Of a stretch of 35,476 nucleotides of DNA, positions 14,521-23,944 are shown in pieces. Each line of letters starts with the position of its first letter. Within the stretch, counting starts at the first letter, position 1. The stretch comes from SZUA-365 sp034002405. GTDB taxonomy: Bacteria; Bacteroidota; Ignavibacteria; SZUA-365. The DNA is taken from the NCBI GenBank assembly GCA_034002405.1, contig JAVFAS010000036.1, positions 1-35,476 on the forward strand, read 5' to 3'. The position numbers were made by a program, and so were the translations under genes. The notes beneath the pieces were generated by a model. It saw only the letters and a program-made list of their open reading frames with translations, was not told the DNA's origin and made no database searches.

Positions 14521-16029
14521 TCAGAGAAAATACAACAGCCAGACCAGGACAAAGATCGGCAGGAGTATCGGGATCGAGAAGCGCAGCATGAAACCGAAGA
14601 ACGAGGGCATCTTCGCGCCCGCCTGTTCGGCGATGGACTTCACCATGAAATTCGGCGCGTTGCCGATGTAGGTCATCGCACCGAAGAACACGGCCGCGAC
14701 ACTGATCGCCATCACGTAGAGTGGATGGATGCTGATCAGATAGCAGACATTGATATCGTCGACCGGCACGGCGCCCGAGGCGACCATGCCGCCATGGTAA
14801 TGGACAAGCGTCTCGACCGTGGTCCGAACTTCCTGCGAGTATTGCATGAAATTCGGTGCCTGCATCGCGCCATTGGCGATGACCTCCTGCACGTTTTTGA
14901 CCAGTTCGGGACTCACCAGCAGTCCGACCTCGGCGCTGAGGAAATTCAGGTAGGTCGGAGCATTGTCGAGAAAGCTCGACAGGATGCCGGTGCCCCAGTA
15001 AAACTGTCCGGCCTGTGTGATGCCGAGACTGCTGGCGTTGAGTTCCAACCAGTCGAGCGCGGGCACCATCGTGGCGAAGAGTCCAAGAAACAGAAAACCG
15101 ACTTCCTTGATCGGGAAGAAATTGAAATCGTTGGCCTCATGGACCTGCTTCTTCGTCGTGAAATACGAACCCGCCGCGGCGGCAATCATGATCAGCTCGC
15201 GAAGGAAGGGCGGGTTCTGGATGAAGACCGCCACGAGAATCATGAGCAGAAAGCCGATGTTGTGCATGCCCTGCAGCTTCGTCTCGTCACCGGCCTGATC
15301 CTGTTGCTCGCGCACCTGCTCGGGCATCTTCCGGTAGTAATACCAGTCGATCGCGATGAACACCGCGAGCACGATGCCGATCGTGAGCAGCCAGATATGC
15401 CAGACGTACTCCATGACCCAGAAAAAGGGAATTCCCTTGAGATAACCGAGAAAAAGAGGCGGATCTCCGATCGGGGTGAGCGCCCCGCCGATATTGCTGA
15501 CGATGAAGATGAAGAACACGATGTGATAGGCGTGCAGGCGGCTCTTGTTGTTCCGCATGAAGGGACGGATGAGAATCATCGATGCGCCGGTGGTGCCGAC
15601 GATGTTTGACAGCACCGCGCCAATCGCGAGAATGATGGTGTTTTTCACCGGCGAGGCATACCCCTTCAGATTGATATGCATGCCACCGGCAACCACGAAC
15701 AGTGATCCCACCAGACAGATGAAACTGAAGTACTCGATGCCCGAGTGCATCATGCGGACGGGATTCTGCAGGAAAAAGACATAATACACGATGGTGATCA
15801 CGCCCAGGCCGATCGCGACGTGGGGGAAGTAGTGTTCCCACCAGTGCTTCGCGATGAATGGCATCAGGGCGATGGCCAGCAGGAGCAGGACGAAGGGAAT
15901 GATCATCAACGGATCGGGCTCGATGATATGCGCCACCTCGCCTCCCGACGCGAAGGCCGGGATCGAGGTCAGCACCAGAGCCGCGAGCGTGCCAAGGCAC
16001 GCCTTGACGAGACCGGGAAGGAATCTCAA
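14521..16029 (-). CDS. NhaD-like Na+/H+ antiporter (ion transporter superfamily)
   Basis: A 502-residue inner-membrane antiporter with about eleven to twelve helices, expected to exchange Na+ for protons. Characteristic blocks are SNIVGTTGASMILIRPFMR, SNIGGALTPIGDPPLFLGYL and SSFLDNAPTYLNFL, the last holding the Asp of the NhaD-type motif. The start is taken as TTG at 16029. It has AGGAG six bases upstream, leaves a 16-base gap after nuoM and gives a signal-like N-terminus. An in-frame ATG at 16080 would instead overlap nuoM by 35 bases. The gene sits between nuoM and nuoN on the same strand, so it is probably cotranscribed with complex I. NuoL, M and N are themselves antiporter-like, but this is a different family. 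Confidence 0.87.
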   Translation of the reverse strand: MRFLPGLVKACLGTLAALVLTSIPAFASGGEVAHIIEPDPLMIIPFVLLLLAIALMPFIAKHWWEHYFPHVAIGLGVITIVYYVFFLQNPVRMMHSGIEYFSFICLVGSLFVVAGGMHINLKGYASPVKNTIILAIGAVLSNIVGTTGASMILIRPFMRNNKSRLHAYHIVFFIFIVSNIGGALTPIGDPPLFLGYLKGIPFFWVMEYVWHIWLLTIGIVLAVFIAIDWYYYRKMPEQVREQQDQAGDETKLQGMHNIGFLLMILVAVFIQNPPFLRELIMIAAAAGSYFTTKKQVHEANDFNFFPIKEVGFLFLGLFATMVPALDWLELNASSLGITQAGQFYWGTGILSSFLDNAPTYLNFLSAEVGLLVSPELVKNVQEVIANGAMQAPNFMQYSQEVRTTVETLVHYHGGMVASGAVPVDDINVCYLISIHPLYVMAISVAAVFFGAMTYIGNAPNFMVKSIAEQAGAKMPSFFGFMLRFSIPILLPIFVLVWLLYFL

Positions 16030-16045
16030 GTGAGTCTCCTGGACA

Positions 16046-17605
16046 TTACGGTTGTGATACAGTGGTTGTGTTTGCTTCACCCCGCTGCACCTGTGCCGGA
16101 TTGTGGACCTGCTCGAGTTTTCGCACCACCCGCTGCACGGTCGATTCCGATTTGGAAAGGAAGGTGCTCGGGTAGACGCCGATCCACACGATGAACAGCA
16201 TGATCGGCAGGAGCAACCCGATCTCGCGCGCGGATAGATCCACGAGTTTGGCGTTCTCCGGATTCTTGAGCTCGCCGAAGACGACGCGCTGATACATCCA
16301 GAGCATGTACACGGCGGCGAACACCACGCCGGTGGCCGCGAAGACCACGTACCAGATGGACCCCAGCACGGCCGACTCGAACGAGCCGATCATGATCAGA
16401 ATTTCGCCGACGAAACCGTTGAGTCCGGGAAGGCCGATCGAGGATAGTGTCACGATCATGAAAAAGGTCGAGAACACCGGGATCTGTCGGGCGAGTCCAC
16501 CGAAGTCCTCAATCATGCGCGTATGGCGCCGGTCGTAAATCATGCCCACGAGGAGGAAGAGCGCGCCGGTGGAGAGGCCGTGGTTGAGCATCTGGATCAG
16601 CCCGCCCTGCATGCCCGAGACCGTCACGCCGAAAATGCCCAGAAGAATGAATCCCATGTGGCTGACCGAAGAGTACGCCACGAGCTTTTTCACATCCTTC
16701 TGGACCATGGAAACGAGCGCTCCGTAAATAATGCCGATCACACCGAGGACCGAAAGCACGGATGCGAACTCGAGGGAAGCCTGGGGAAAGAGTTGGAGAT
16801 TGAAACGAATCAAACCGTACGTTCCCATCTTCAGCAGTACGCCGGCGAGGATCACCGATCCACCTGTCGGCGCCTGGACGTGCGCGTCGGGGAGCCAGGT
16901 ATGCAGCGGGAAGGCCGGCACCTTGATCAGGAAACTGAGCGCGAAAGCGGCGAACATCCACGACTGTATTCCCAGCGGAATCGTCGGCGCGATGTCCATC
17001 AACAAAAGCAGGTCGGTGGTGAACACCCCGCCCGGCTGCGTCGAGGCATAATAACCGAGCCAGATGATGGCGATCAGCATGAGCAGCGATCCCACCATCG
17101 TGTAAATGAAAAACTTCACCGTCGCGTAGATGCGGTCCTTTCCACCCCAGATGCCGATGATGAAATACATCGGAATGAGGATCAACTCCCAGAACACGTA
17201 GAACAGGAATGTGTCAAGGGACGCGAACACACCGATCATCGCGGTTTCGAGCACGAGCATCAGCGCGACATATGCCGCGATCTGCTTGTCGATCGACCGC
17301 CAGGAGGAGATCAGGACGATCGGCGTCAGGAAGGTCGTCAGCACGACGAGCAGCATCGAGATGCCGTCGAGACCGAGGTGGTAACTCACGTTCAGCGACG
17401 GAATCCAGCTGATCTTCTCCACGAATTGCATCGCCGGATTCTCGGGATCGTATCCGAAGAACACCGCGAGCGAAATCACGAACGTGACGAGGGAGAAGAT
17501 GAGTCCTGTCCACCGGACAGCATCATTGTTGCGCCGCGCGAGTAGCACGGCCGCCGCTCCGATGAGCGGGAGAAACAGGATGAAGTTGAGTACGTGTGGA
17601 ATCAT
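16046..17605 (-). CDS. nuoM: NADH-quinone oxidoreductase subunit M
   Basis: A 519-residue antiporter-like subunit of complex I. The key channel residues are visible: Glu in FYVFWELILIPMYF, Lys in FLIKVPAFPLHTWLPDAH, and the lysine-bearing DVKKLVAYSSVSHMGF helix. The family block PTGGSVILAGVLLKMGTYGL is also present. The C-terminal 30 residues are polar and rich in Gln and Thr. It starts 9 bases after nuoL. Confidence 0.96.
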   Translation of the reverse strand: MIPHVLNFILFLPLIGAAAVLLARRNNDAVRWTGLIFSLVTFVISLAVFFGYDPENPAMQFVEKISWIPSLNVSYHLGLDGISMLLVVLTTFLTPIVLISSWRSIDKQIAAYVALMLVLETAMIGVFASLDTFLFYVFWELILIPMYFIIGIWGGKDRIYATVKFFIYTMVGSLLMLIAIIWLGYYASTQPGGVFTTDLLLLMDIAPTIPLGIQSWMFAAFALSFLIKVPAFPLHTWLPDAHVQAPTGGSVILAGVLLKMGTYGLIRFNLQLFPQASLEFASVLSVLGVIGIIYGALVSMVQKDVKKLVAYSSVSHMGFILLGIFGVTVSGMQGGLIQMLNHGLSTGALFLLVGMIYDRRHTRMIEDFGGLARQIPVFSTFFMIVTLSSIGLPGLNGFVGEILIMIGSFESAVLGSIWYVVFAATGVVFAAVYMLWMYQRVVFGELKNPENAKLVDLSAREIGLLLPIMLFIVWIGVYPSTFLSKSESTVQRVVRKLEQVHNPAQVQRGEANTTTVSQP

Positions 17606-17614
17606 CGCGTTGTA

Positions 17615-19552
<1,938 letters not shown>

Positions 19553-19642
19553 GGATTCCGGGGGACGTTGAACGACTGAATCAGTTGGGGCGATCGCGTG
19601 GCGTGCGGGGCGGGCAGGCACGCACGGATCGTGGATCGGCGT

Positions 19643-19945
19643 CTACCACTTGAGGATGTTGACCTGGTTGATGTTGATCGTCTGCGTGTTGCGGAAGATC
19701 GCGATCACGATCGCGAGTCCGACGGCCGCCTCTGCCGCCGCGACGGCCATGACGAAGAACACGAACATCTGGCCCGCTTCGTTGCCGAGATAGGACGAGA
19801 AGGCGACGAAGGTCAGGTTCACCGAATTGAGCATCAGTTCGATGCTCATGAAAATGATGATCGCATTGCGGCGCGTCAGTACACCGACCACTCCGGTGAT
19901 GAACATGACGGCGCTGAGGATGAGGTAGTAATGGACAGGGATCAT
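19643..19945 (-). CDS. nuoK: NADH-quinone oxidoreductase subunit K
   Basis: A 100-residue, three-helix complex I subunit homologous to Mrp antiporter subunit C. The core IFMSIELMLNSVNLTFVAF includes the membrane glutamate, and VMAVAAAEAAVGLAIVIAI holds the second one. ATG at 19945 gives MIPVHYYLIL, the usual start and length; the open frame further upstream overlaps nuoJ. Confidence 0.95.
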   Translation of the reverse strand: MIPVHYYLILSAVMFITGVVGVLTRRNAIIIFMSIELMLNSVNLTFVAFSSYLGNEAGQMFVFFVMAVAAAEAAVGLAIVIAIFRNTQTININQVNILKW

Positions 19946-20006
19946 ATGCGCTGATGGATTGATGACGTCGTGGTGATTTCCGCTCGCGACGAACGGATCG
20001 AATCGA

Positions 20007-20528
20007 TCAGGGGAAACGCTTTTTCGCCAGGACCACCGCGCCAAGCATGGCGGCGAGCAGCAGGATCGAGGTCAACAGGAATGGAAACACATAGGAAGTG
20101 AAAAGGACATCGCCGATCCGCTCGACCGTGCCGTTGGCCAGCGCCAGCGGTGATTGCGCGGTCATTCCCGCGAGCGTGTCGCCGCCCATCCATGCGATCG
20201 ACTGCACGATGAGCACAAGCGCGAGCAGCGCGACCAGCAACGAGGCGTAATGTTTTTTCCGGAACTGCTCGCGCAAGGGATCTTCGTCCTGCAGGTTCAG
20301 GAGCATGATCACGAAAAGCACCAAGACCATGATCGCTCCGGCGTACACAAGTACCTGGATCACCGCGACGAACTGGGCGTGCAGCGTCAGGTAGATTCCC
20401 GCGAGGGCGATGAAATTGAGGATCAGGAAAAGCGCGCTCTGTACGGGATTGGCACGCGTGATCATCAAGATCCCTGACAGGACGGACACCGCGGCCAATA
20501 CGAGAAAGACGATCAATTCGGATGACAC
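20007..20528 (-). CDS. nuoJ: NADH-quinone oxidoreductase subunit J
   Basis: A 173-residue membrane subunit of complex I with five helices. Family blocks are NPVQSALFLILNFIALAGIYL and FVAVIQVLVYAGAIMVLVLFVIML, written here in parts. The start is taken as GTG at 20528, with GGAG five bases upstream. An in-frame ATG at 20603 exists, but it lies upstream of the promoter at 20569-20600, which fixes the later start. No nuoA-I genes are adjacent: the next gene upstream is pabC. The window therefore carries only the distal membrane arm, and the rest of complex I must be encoded elsewhere. Confidence 0.93.
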   Translation of the reverse strand: MSSELIVFLVLAAVSVLSGILMITRANPVQSALFLILNFIALAGIYLTLHAQFVAVIQVLVYAGAIMVLVLFVIMLLNLQDEDPLREQFRKKHYASLLVALLALVLIVQSIAWMGGDTLAGMTAQSPLALANGTVERIGDVLFTSYVFPFLLTSILLLAAMLGAVVLAKKRFP

Positions 20529-20568
20529 AATTTCTCCATGAATCGATGGATTTCGGCTCGTAAACACG

Positions 20569-20600
20569 CCAATATAGCCCACCGTCAACTCCCGAACAAA
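20569..20600 (-). promoter_or_regulatory. Promoter of the nuoJKLM-antiporter-nuoN operon
   Basis: On the minus strand TTTG (20600-20597), exactly 20 bases and TATATTGG (20576-20569) form the best promoter in the window. Transcription would start near 20563, leaving a leader of about 35 bases before the nuoJ GTG. It overlaps the end of pabC by a few bases at most. Confidence 0.6.
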
Positions 20601-20603
20601 CAA

Positions 20604-21440
20604 TCACATCGGCTGTTCGGCGCCCTCGGCCCACGTCGTCCGCAGGAGCGTCAGCAGTGCCGCATCCCATGCCGGCAGTGGGGTGTCGTTGATGTGCGAA
20701 ACCGGGAATGGACCGAGCAGCGCGTTGCAGAGCGCGAGCGTCCAACCGTCATAGAGCGTGTCGGGGATCACGGGACGCTGCGCGACGGTGATACCGTTGC
20801 TCCGGGCGATCTCCGCGACGACACCGCGGGTGATGCCGGGCAGCGCGTCCACCGAGTCCGGCAGCAACAGGGTGCCGTCGCGGAAGAGCAGCAGCGACGC
20901 GAGGGAGGTTTCCGAGACCATGCCGTCACGATCGAGGAGTATCGCGTCGTCATATCCCTTGTTTCGGGCCGCGTGCAGCGCCATGCGGTAGGGGAGGTAG
21001 CTCGTGGTTTTATGACGGGTGGTGGATCCGGCCTGCACGGTCCGGTCGAACAGCAGCTTCCATGGCAGGCGCGGATTCGGACGCAGGTACGGCTCGACGG
21101 TGATCAGCACGGTGCTGTCGCGATGCGAGATGTGCCGCGAGATGTCGCCGGGCGTCACGACAATTTTCACCCGTGCCTCCACGCCGTTGAGCTGATTGCG
21201 CGTCAGTAATTCGAGCATGATGCGCCGCAGGGAACCGGGCGAAAAGGGGAGTGTGAGCCCCAGCGTGCGACAGGAGTCCTTGAGACGGTTGAAATGAAGC
21301 GGAAAATAGAACAGCCGGCCTCGACTGCCCAGCAGGGTTTCGAACACGCCGGCCCCGAAAAGGAAACCCGCGTCGTGCACGGAGATCCGTGCCTCGTCGG
21401 CCGCGATGAATCTGGTGTTCAGGTAGACGATCTGTTCCAT
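20604..21440 (-). CDS. pabC: Aminodeoxychorismate lyase (class IV aminotransferase fold)
   Basis: A 278-residue PLP enzyme expected to release pyruvate from 4-amino-4-deoxychorismate, giving p-aminobenzoate for folate. The N-terminal VHDAGFLFGAGVFETL and the PLP-lysine block HKTTSYLPYRMA are typical of class IV enzymes, as are MVSETSLASLLLF and the closing PGITRGVVAEIA. The fold alone does not separate it from branched-chain or D-amino acid aminotransferases. Its position one base after pabB and behind pabA makes ADC lyase by far the likeliest role. ATG at 21440 was chosen; the longer open frame overlaps pabB. Confidence 0.87.
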   Translation of the reverse strand: MEQIVYLNTRFIAADEARISVHDAGFLFGAGVFETLLGSRGRLFYFPLHFNRLKDSCRTLGLTLPFSPGSLRRIMLELLTRNQLNGVEARVKIVVTPGDISRHISHRDSTVLITVEPYLRPNPRLPWKLLFDRTVQAGSTTRHKTTSYLPYRMALHAARNKGYDDAILLDRDGMVSETSLASLLLFRDGTLLLPDSVDALPGITRGVVAEIARSNGITVAQRPVIPDTLYDGWTLALCNALLGPFPVSHINDTPLPAWDAALLTLLRTTWAEGAEQPM

Positions 21441-21441
21441 G

Positions 21442-22926
21442 TCACGTCCTTTCGTCGAGTTCCGTTCTGATGTGCGCCAGTTCGAAGAAGGTCCGGCCCT
21501 TGTGCAGCGTCTCGAGATATTCCGCCGCCGGATCACTGTCGCAGACGATCCCACCACCGACGGAGTAGTGGATGCGGCCGCGCGTGGCGATGGCGGTACG
21601 AATGGCGATGTTGAAGTCCGCGGCGCCATCGGTGGTGATATAGCCGATGGCGCCGGTATACGCGTGGCGGGTTTCCGGTTCGAGCGTGTCGATGATCTCC
21701 ATGGCCCGGATTTTCGGACAGCCCGTGATGGACCCGCCGGGGAAGAGCGCATCGAAGACCTCCCCGATGCGCGTGCCGTTCCGGAGGCGTCCCTCGACGA
21801 TCGAAACCAGATGCTGTACGTCGGCGTAGCGCTCGATCATCCCATGCGCGGCCACGCGCACGCTGCCGGTCTGGCAGACCTTGCCGAGATCGTTGCGTTC
21901 GAGGTCGACGATCATCGCGAGTTCGGCGGCGTCCTTTTCGCTGCGCAGCAGCTCCTCGGCCAGTTGTGCCGTCTCGGCGTCGTCACGTCCACGGGGACGT
22001 GTCCCCTTGATCGGCCGGGTCTCGATCCGGTCACCTGCCCCGTCTCCGCGCTCGATGCGGAAGAATCGTTCCATCGAAGCGGACAGCAGTTGATAGTTTC
22101 CTCCATCGACCCAAGCGGAAAACGGGACAGGATTCCGCGCGATCATCCGCAGCCAAAGCGCGAAGGGATCGCCGTCGAGCGGGGCATTGAATCGCTGCGA
22201 GAGATTCACCTGGTACACATCCCCGTCTCGGATGTGTCGACGCACGCGCTCGACTGCCTCGATGTACCGCGCACGGGTGAAGCCGCGGACGAGGGGCCCG
22301 TCGATCATCGTGGCAGGCGTGCTGGTCGTCCCCGCATCGACGGCGGCGAGGGGTGGGAGCGGGCCTTCGTCATCCTCCCAGCACAGCGCAGCGTTGCGCA
22401 CCCTCCCGGTCGCGCGGTCGAGCATGCGCACGGCGGTCGGGAAAAGGAAAAAAACATCCGGTAGTCCGAGACGATCCTCCGCGCGTGCGGGCAGTGCCTC
22501 GATATACCGCCCCGCTTCGTAGGCAACCATGCCGGCACAGAGTGGGACGTCGACGGAACGACCCGTGTCCGGATTCCCGTCGGTCGTGCCATCTGTCCGA
22601 ACGATTCCGTGCAGGAGCGCATCGAGCAGATCGAACGGATTGCCGGAACCCGTCCGATCGCCACGTGCGCTCCGGACGATCGTCACGCCGTTCTTGACCA
22701 GCAGGAGCAGGGCCGGGGCGAACGCGGCGAAGGAGCGTCGTGCGCAGGGATGGTCACCATCGCCGCACAGGATCACATGTGGGGCCGCACCCGCGCGCAG
22801 ACGGGCGTCCCGCACGAAGCCGGCATCCGACGTCGTCGCGGGGAGCGACGTCGCGGGGATCGTCGTCACCGAGACCGAGAGCCGAAGCCGCGGGAGCGGC
22901 GAGGGAGCGGGGTCGGCGTGACTCAC
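21442..22926 (-). CDS. pabB: Aminodeoxychorismate synthase component I
   Basis: A 494-residue chorismate-binding enzyme that aminates chorismate using ammonia from PabA. YQVNLSQRF, ETRPIKGTRPRG and LFPGGSITGCPKIRAMEIID are conserved; the PIKGT lysine marks PabB, whereas anthranilate synthase (TrpE) has PIAGT. DLERNDLGKVCQTGSV and YTGAIGYI complete the catalytic domain. The first 200 residues are variable and GC-rich. Start is GTG, overlapping the pabA stop as GTGA, so translation is coupled to its partner subunit. Confidence 0.93.
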   Translation of the reverse strand: MSHADPAPSPLPRLRLSVSVTTIPATSLPATTSDAGFVRDARLRAGAAPHVILCGDGDHPCARRSFAAFAPALLLLVKNGVTIVRSARGDRTGSGNPFDLLDALLHGIVRTDGTTDGNPDTGRSVDVPLCAGMVAYEAGRYIEALPARAEDRLGLPDVFFLFPTAVRMLDRATGRVRNAALCWEDDEGPLPPLAAVDAGTTSTPATMIDGPLVRGFTRARYIEAVERVRRHIRDGDVYQVNLSQRFNAPLDGDPFALWLRMIARNPVPFSAWVDGGNYQLLSASMERFFRIERGDGAGDRIETRPIKGTRPRGRDDAETAQLAEELLRSEKDAAELAMIVDLERNDLGKVCQTGSVRVAAHGMIERYADVQHLVSIVEGRLRNGTRIGEVFDALFPGGSITGCPKIRAMEIIDTLEPETRHAYTGAIGYITTDGAADFNIAIRTAIATRGRIHYSVGGGIVCDSDPAAEYLETLHKGRTFFELAHIRTELDERT

Positions 22927-23498
22927 CGGCGATCCCTCCCGCCCAGTGCAAGCACGTTTCCCGCAAGACGCGTCCCGTGTTCGGTGAGGAAGGATTCGGG
23001 GTGAAACTGCACCGCATGCAGCGGTAGTGTCGCATGACGGATTCCCATGATCACGCCGTCGGCGGTCCAGGCATTCTCGACCAGCGCCGCACCGCGTCGC
23101 TCGATCGCGAGCGAATGATACCGCGCGGCGAAGAACGGGGAGGGGAGTCCGTCGAACACCCCGCTGCCGTCATGCCGCACCGCGTGTGCCTTGCCATGCA
23201 CCGGGACCGGCGCATGCACCGTGCGTCCGCCATGCAGCTCGTTGATCACCTGCATCCCGAGACAGACACCGAACACCGGGATGCGGGTGTGCCAGTGCGC
23301 GACCGCGTCGAAACTCACGCCGCTGTCGCGGGGGGTGCCGGGTCCGGGAGAGACGCAGAGCAGATCCGGCGCGAGCGCGCGGAGCTCGTCCATCGACGCG
23401 GTATTTCTCCGCACCACGACATCGACACCCTGTGCCGCGAACAACTGCACGAGGTTGTAGGTGAAGGAATCGAAGTTGTCGATGATGAGCATGCGCAT
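22923..23498 (-). CDS. pabA: Aminodeoxychorismate synthase component II (glutamine amidotransferase)
   Basis: A 191-residue class I glutamine amidotransferase that feeds ammonia to PabB. The triad is Cys79 in GVCLGMQ, His166 and Glu168 in QFHPESF, and the N-terminus reads IDNFDSFTYNLVQ as expected. TrpG proteins look nearly identical and some serve both pathways. No trp genes are present here and pabB and pabC follow directly, so folate synthesis is the safer role. A TATCTTGC -7-like element ends ten bases before the ATG, suggesting a very short leader. Confidence 0.92.
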   Translation of the reverse strand: MRMLIIDNFDSFTYNLVQLFAAQGVDVVVRRNTASMDELRALAPDLLCVSPGPGTPRDSGVSFDAVAHWHTRIPVFGVCLGMQVINELHGGRTVHAPVPVHGKAHAVRHDGSGVFDGLPSPFFAARYHSLAIERRGAALVENAWTADGVIMGIRHATLPLHAVQFHPESFLTEHGTRLAGNVLALGGRDRR

Positions 23499-23508
23499 GG
23501 TGATGCTC

Positions 23509-23516
23509 GCAAGATA
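23509..23516 (-). promoter_or_regulatory. Candidate -7 element of the pab operon
   Basis: TATCTTGC (23516-23509 on the minus strand) equals the element upstream of ychF and resembles those of nuoJ and tRNA-Thr. No clear -33 TTG is present at the expected distance, so the call is weak. Confidence 0.3.
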
Positions 23517-23540
23517 CAGGGATCCGCGCAGGAATTGATG

Positions 23541-23579
23541 AAAAAAAGAGAAGCCCGCCGAAATTTTCCGGCGGGCTTC
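23541..23579 (-). terminator. Intrinsic terminator downstream of tRNA-Thr
   Basis: GAAGCCCGCCG (23550-23560), an 8-base loop and CGGCGGGCTTC (23569-23579) pair perfectly over 11 bp. On the minus strand TC and seven T residues (23547-23541) follow. It begins 11 bases past the tRNA 3' end. Confidence 0.9.
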
Positions 23580-23589
23580 GTGACGGGAC

Positions 23590-23665
23590 TGGAGCCATCC
23601 ATCGGACTCGAACCGACGACCTGCTCATTACGAGTGAGCTGCTCTACCAACTGAGCTAGGATGGC
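23590..23665 (-). tRNA. tRNA-Thr (anticodon CGU)
   Basis: A 76-base tRNA gene with encoded CCA. The acceptor arms GCCATCC and GGATGGC pair fully; the D arm is GCTC/GAGC; the anticodon stem GCTCA/TGAGC encloses loop CTCGTAA with anticodon CGT at positions 34-36. The T arm GTCGG/CCGAT encloses TTCGAGT, and the discriminator base is T. It reads ACG threonine codons. A promoter lies nine bases upstream and a terminator directly downstream, so it is a single transcription unit. Confidence 0.97.
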
Positions 23666-23674
23666 AGGAGACTC

Positions 23675-23705
23675 GCAATATAACCGGAGGGAGATTATCA
23701 CGCAA
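23675..23705 (-). promoter_or_regulatory. tRNA-Thr promoter
   Basis: TTG (23705-23703), exactly 20 bases and TATATTGC (23682-23675) on the minus strand repeat the nuoJ promoter layout. The mature tRNA starts nine bases further on, leaving a short 5' leader for RNase P. Confidence 0.6.
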
Positions 23706-23726
23706 GCGATCGCGACAGGGCGCATC

Positions 23727-23753
23727 GGGGAAGGGGAAGGGGAAGGGGAAGGG
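23727..23753. repeat. Hexanucleotide GGGGAA repeat
   Basis: GGGGAA occurs four times in a row at 23727-23750, followed by GGG. It lies in the non-coding interval between tRNA-Thr and the metK promoter. Confidence 0.95.
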
Positions 23754-23789
23754 TGGTGGCACCGGACGCATCCCCGCGCGGTTTTCGCA

Positions 23790-23821
23790 TTTCAATTTGA
23801 AAAATATTGGGCGTACATTAC
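23790..23821 (+). promoter_or_regulatory. Weak candidate metK promoter
   Basis: TTTC (23790-23793), 20 bases and TACATTAC (23814-23821) fit the window's -33/-7 spacing, with mismatches. It would leave a leader of about 115 bases. Confidence 0.25.
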
Positions 23822-23863
23822 CATGATATCGCTTTCGTTACAATGAATGCGACATGGCATTGA

Positions 23864-23897
23864 CCGGTACTGAGCCTGTAAGCTGCAGGACCACCGG
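23864..23897 (+). promoter_or_regulatory. Structured element in the metK leader
   Basis: CCGGT (23864-23868) pairs with ACCGG (23893-23897), and inside it CCTG (23875-23878) pairs with CAGG (23886-23889), giving a two-step hairpin. It stands 47 bases before the metK ATG. No conserved core of SAM-I, SAM-II or SAM-IV riboswitches is recognisable. Confidence 0.3.
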
Positions 23898-23944
23898 ATG
23901 GACTGGCACGATCATTTTCTTCCACACCATCTACGGATTTTTTC

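Noticed and set aside
22923..23498. TrpG rather than PabA
   Set aside because: The sequence alone is ambiguous, but the partner has PIKGT and an ADC lyase gene follows, with no trp genes nearby.
23822..23944. Known SAM riboswitch upstream of metK
   Set aside because: None of the conserved cores of SAM-I, SAM-II or SAM-IV could be matched; only a simple nested hairpin is visible.
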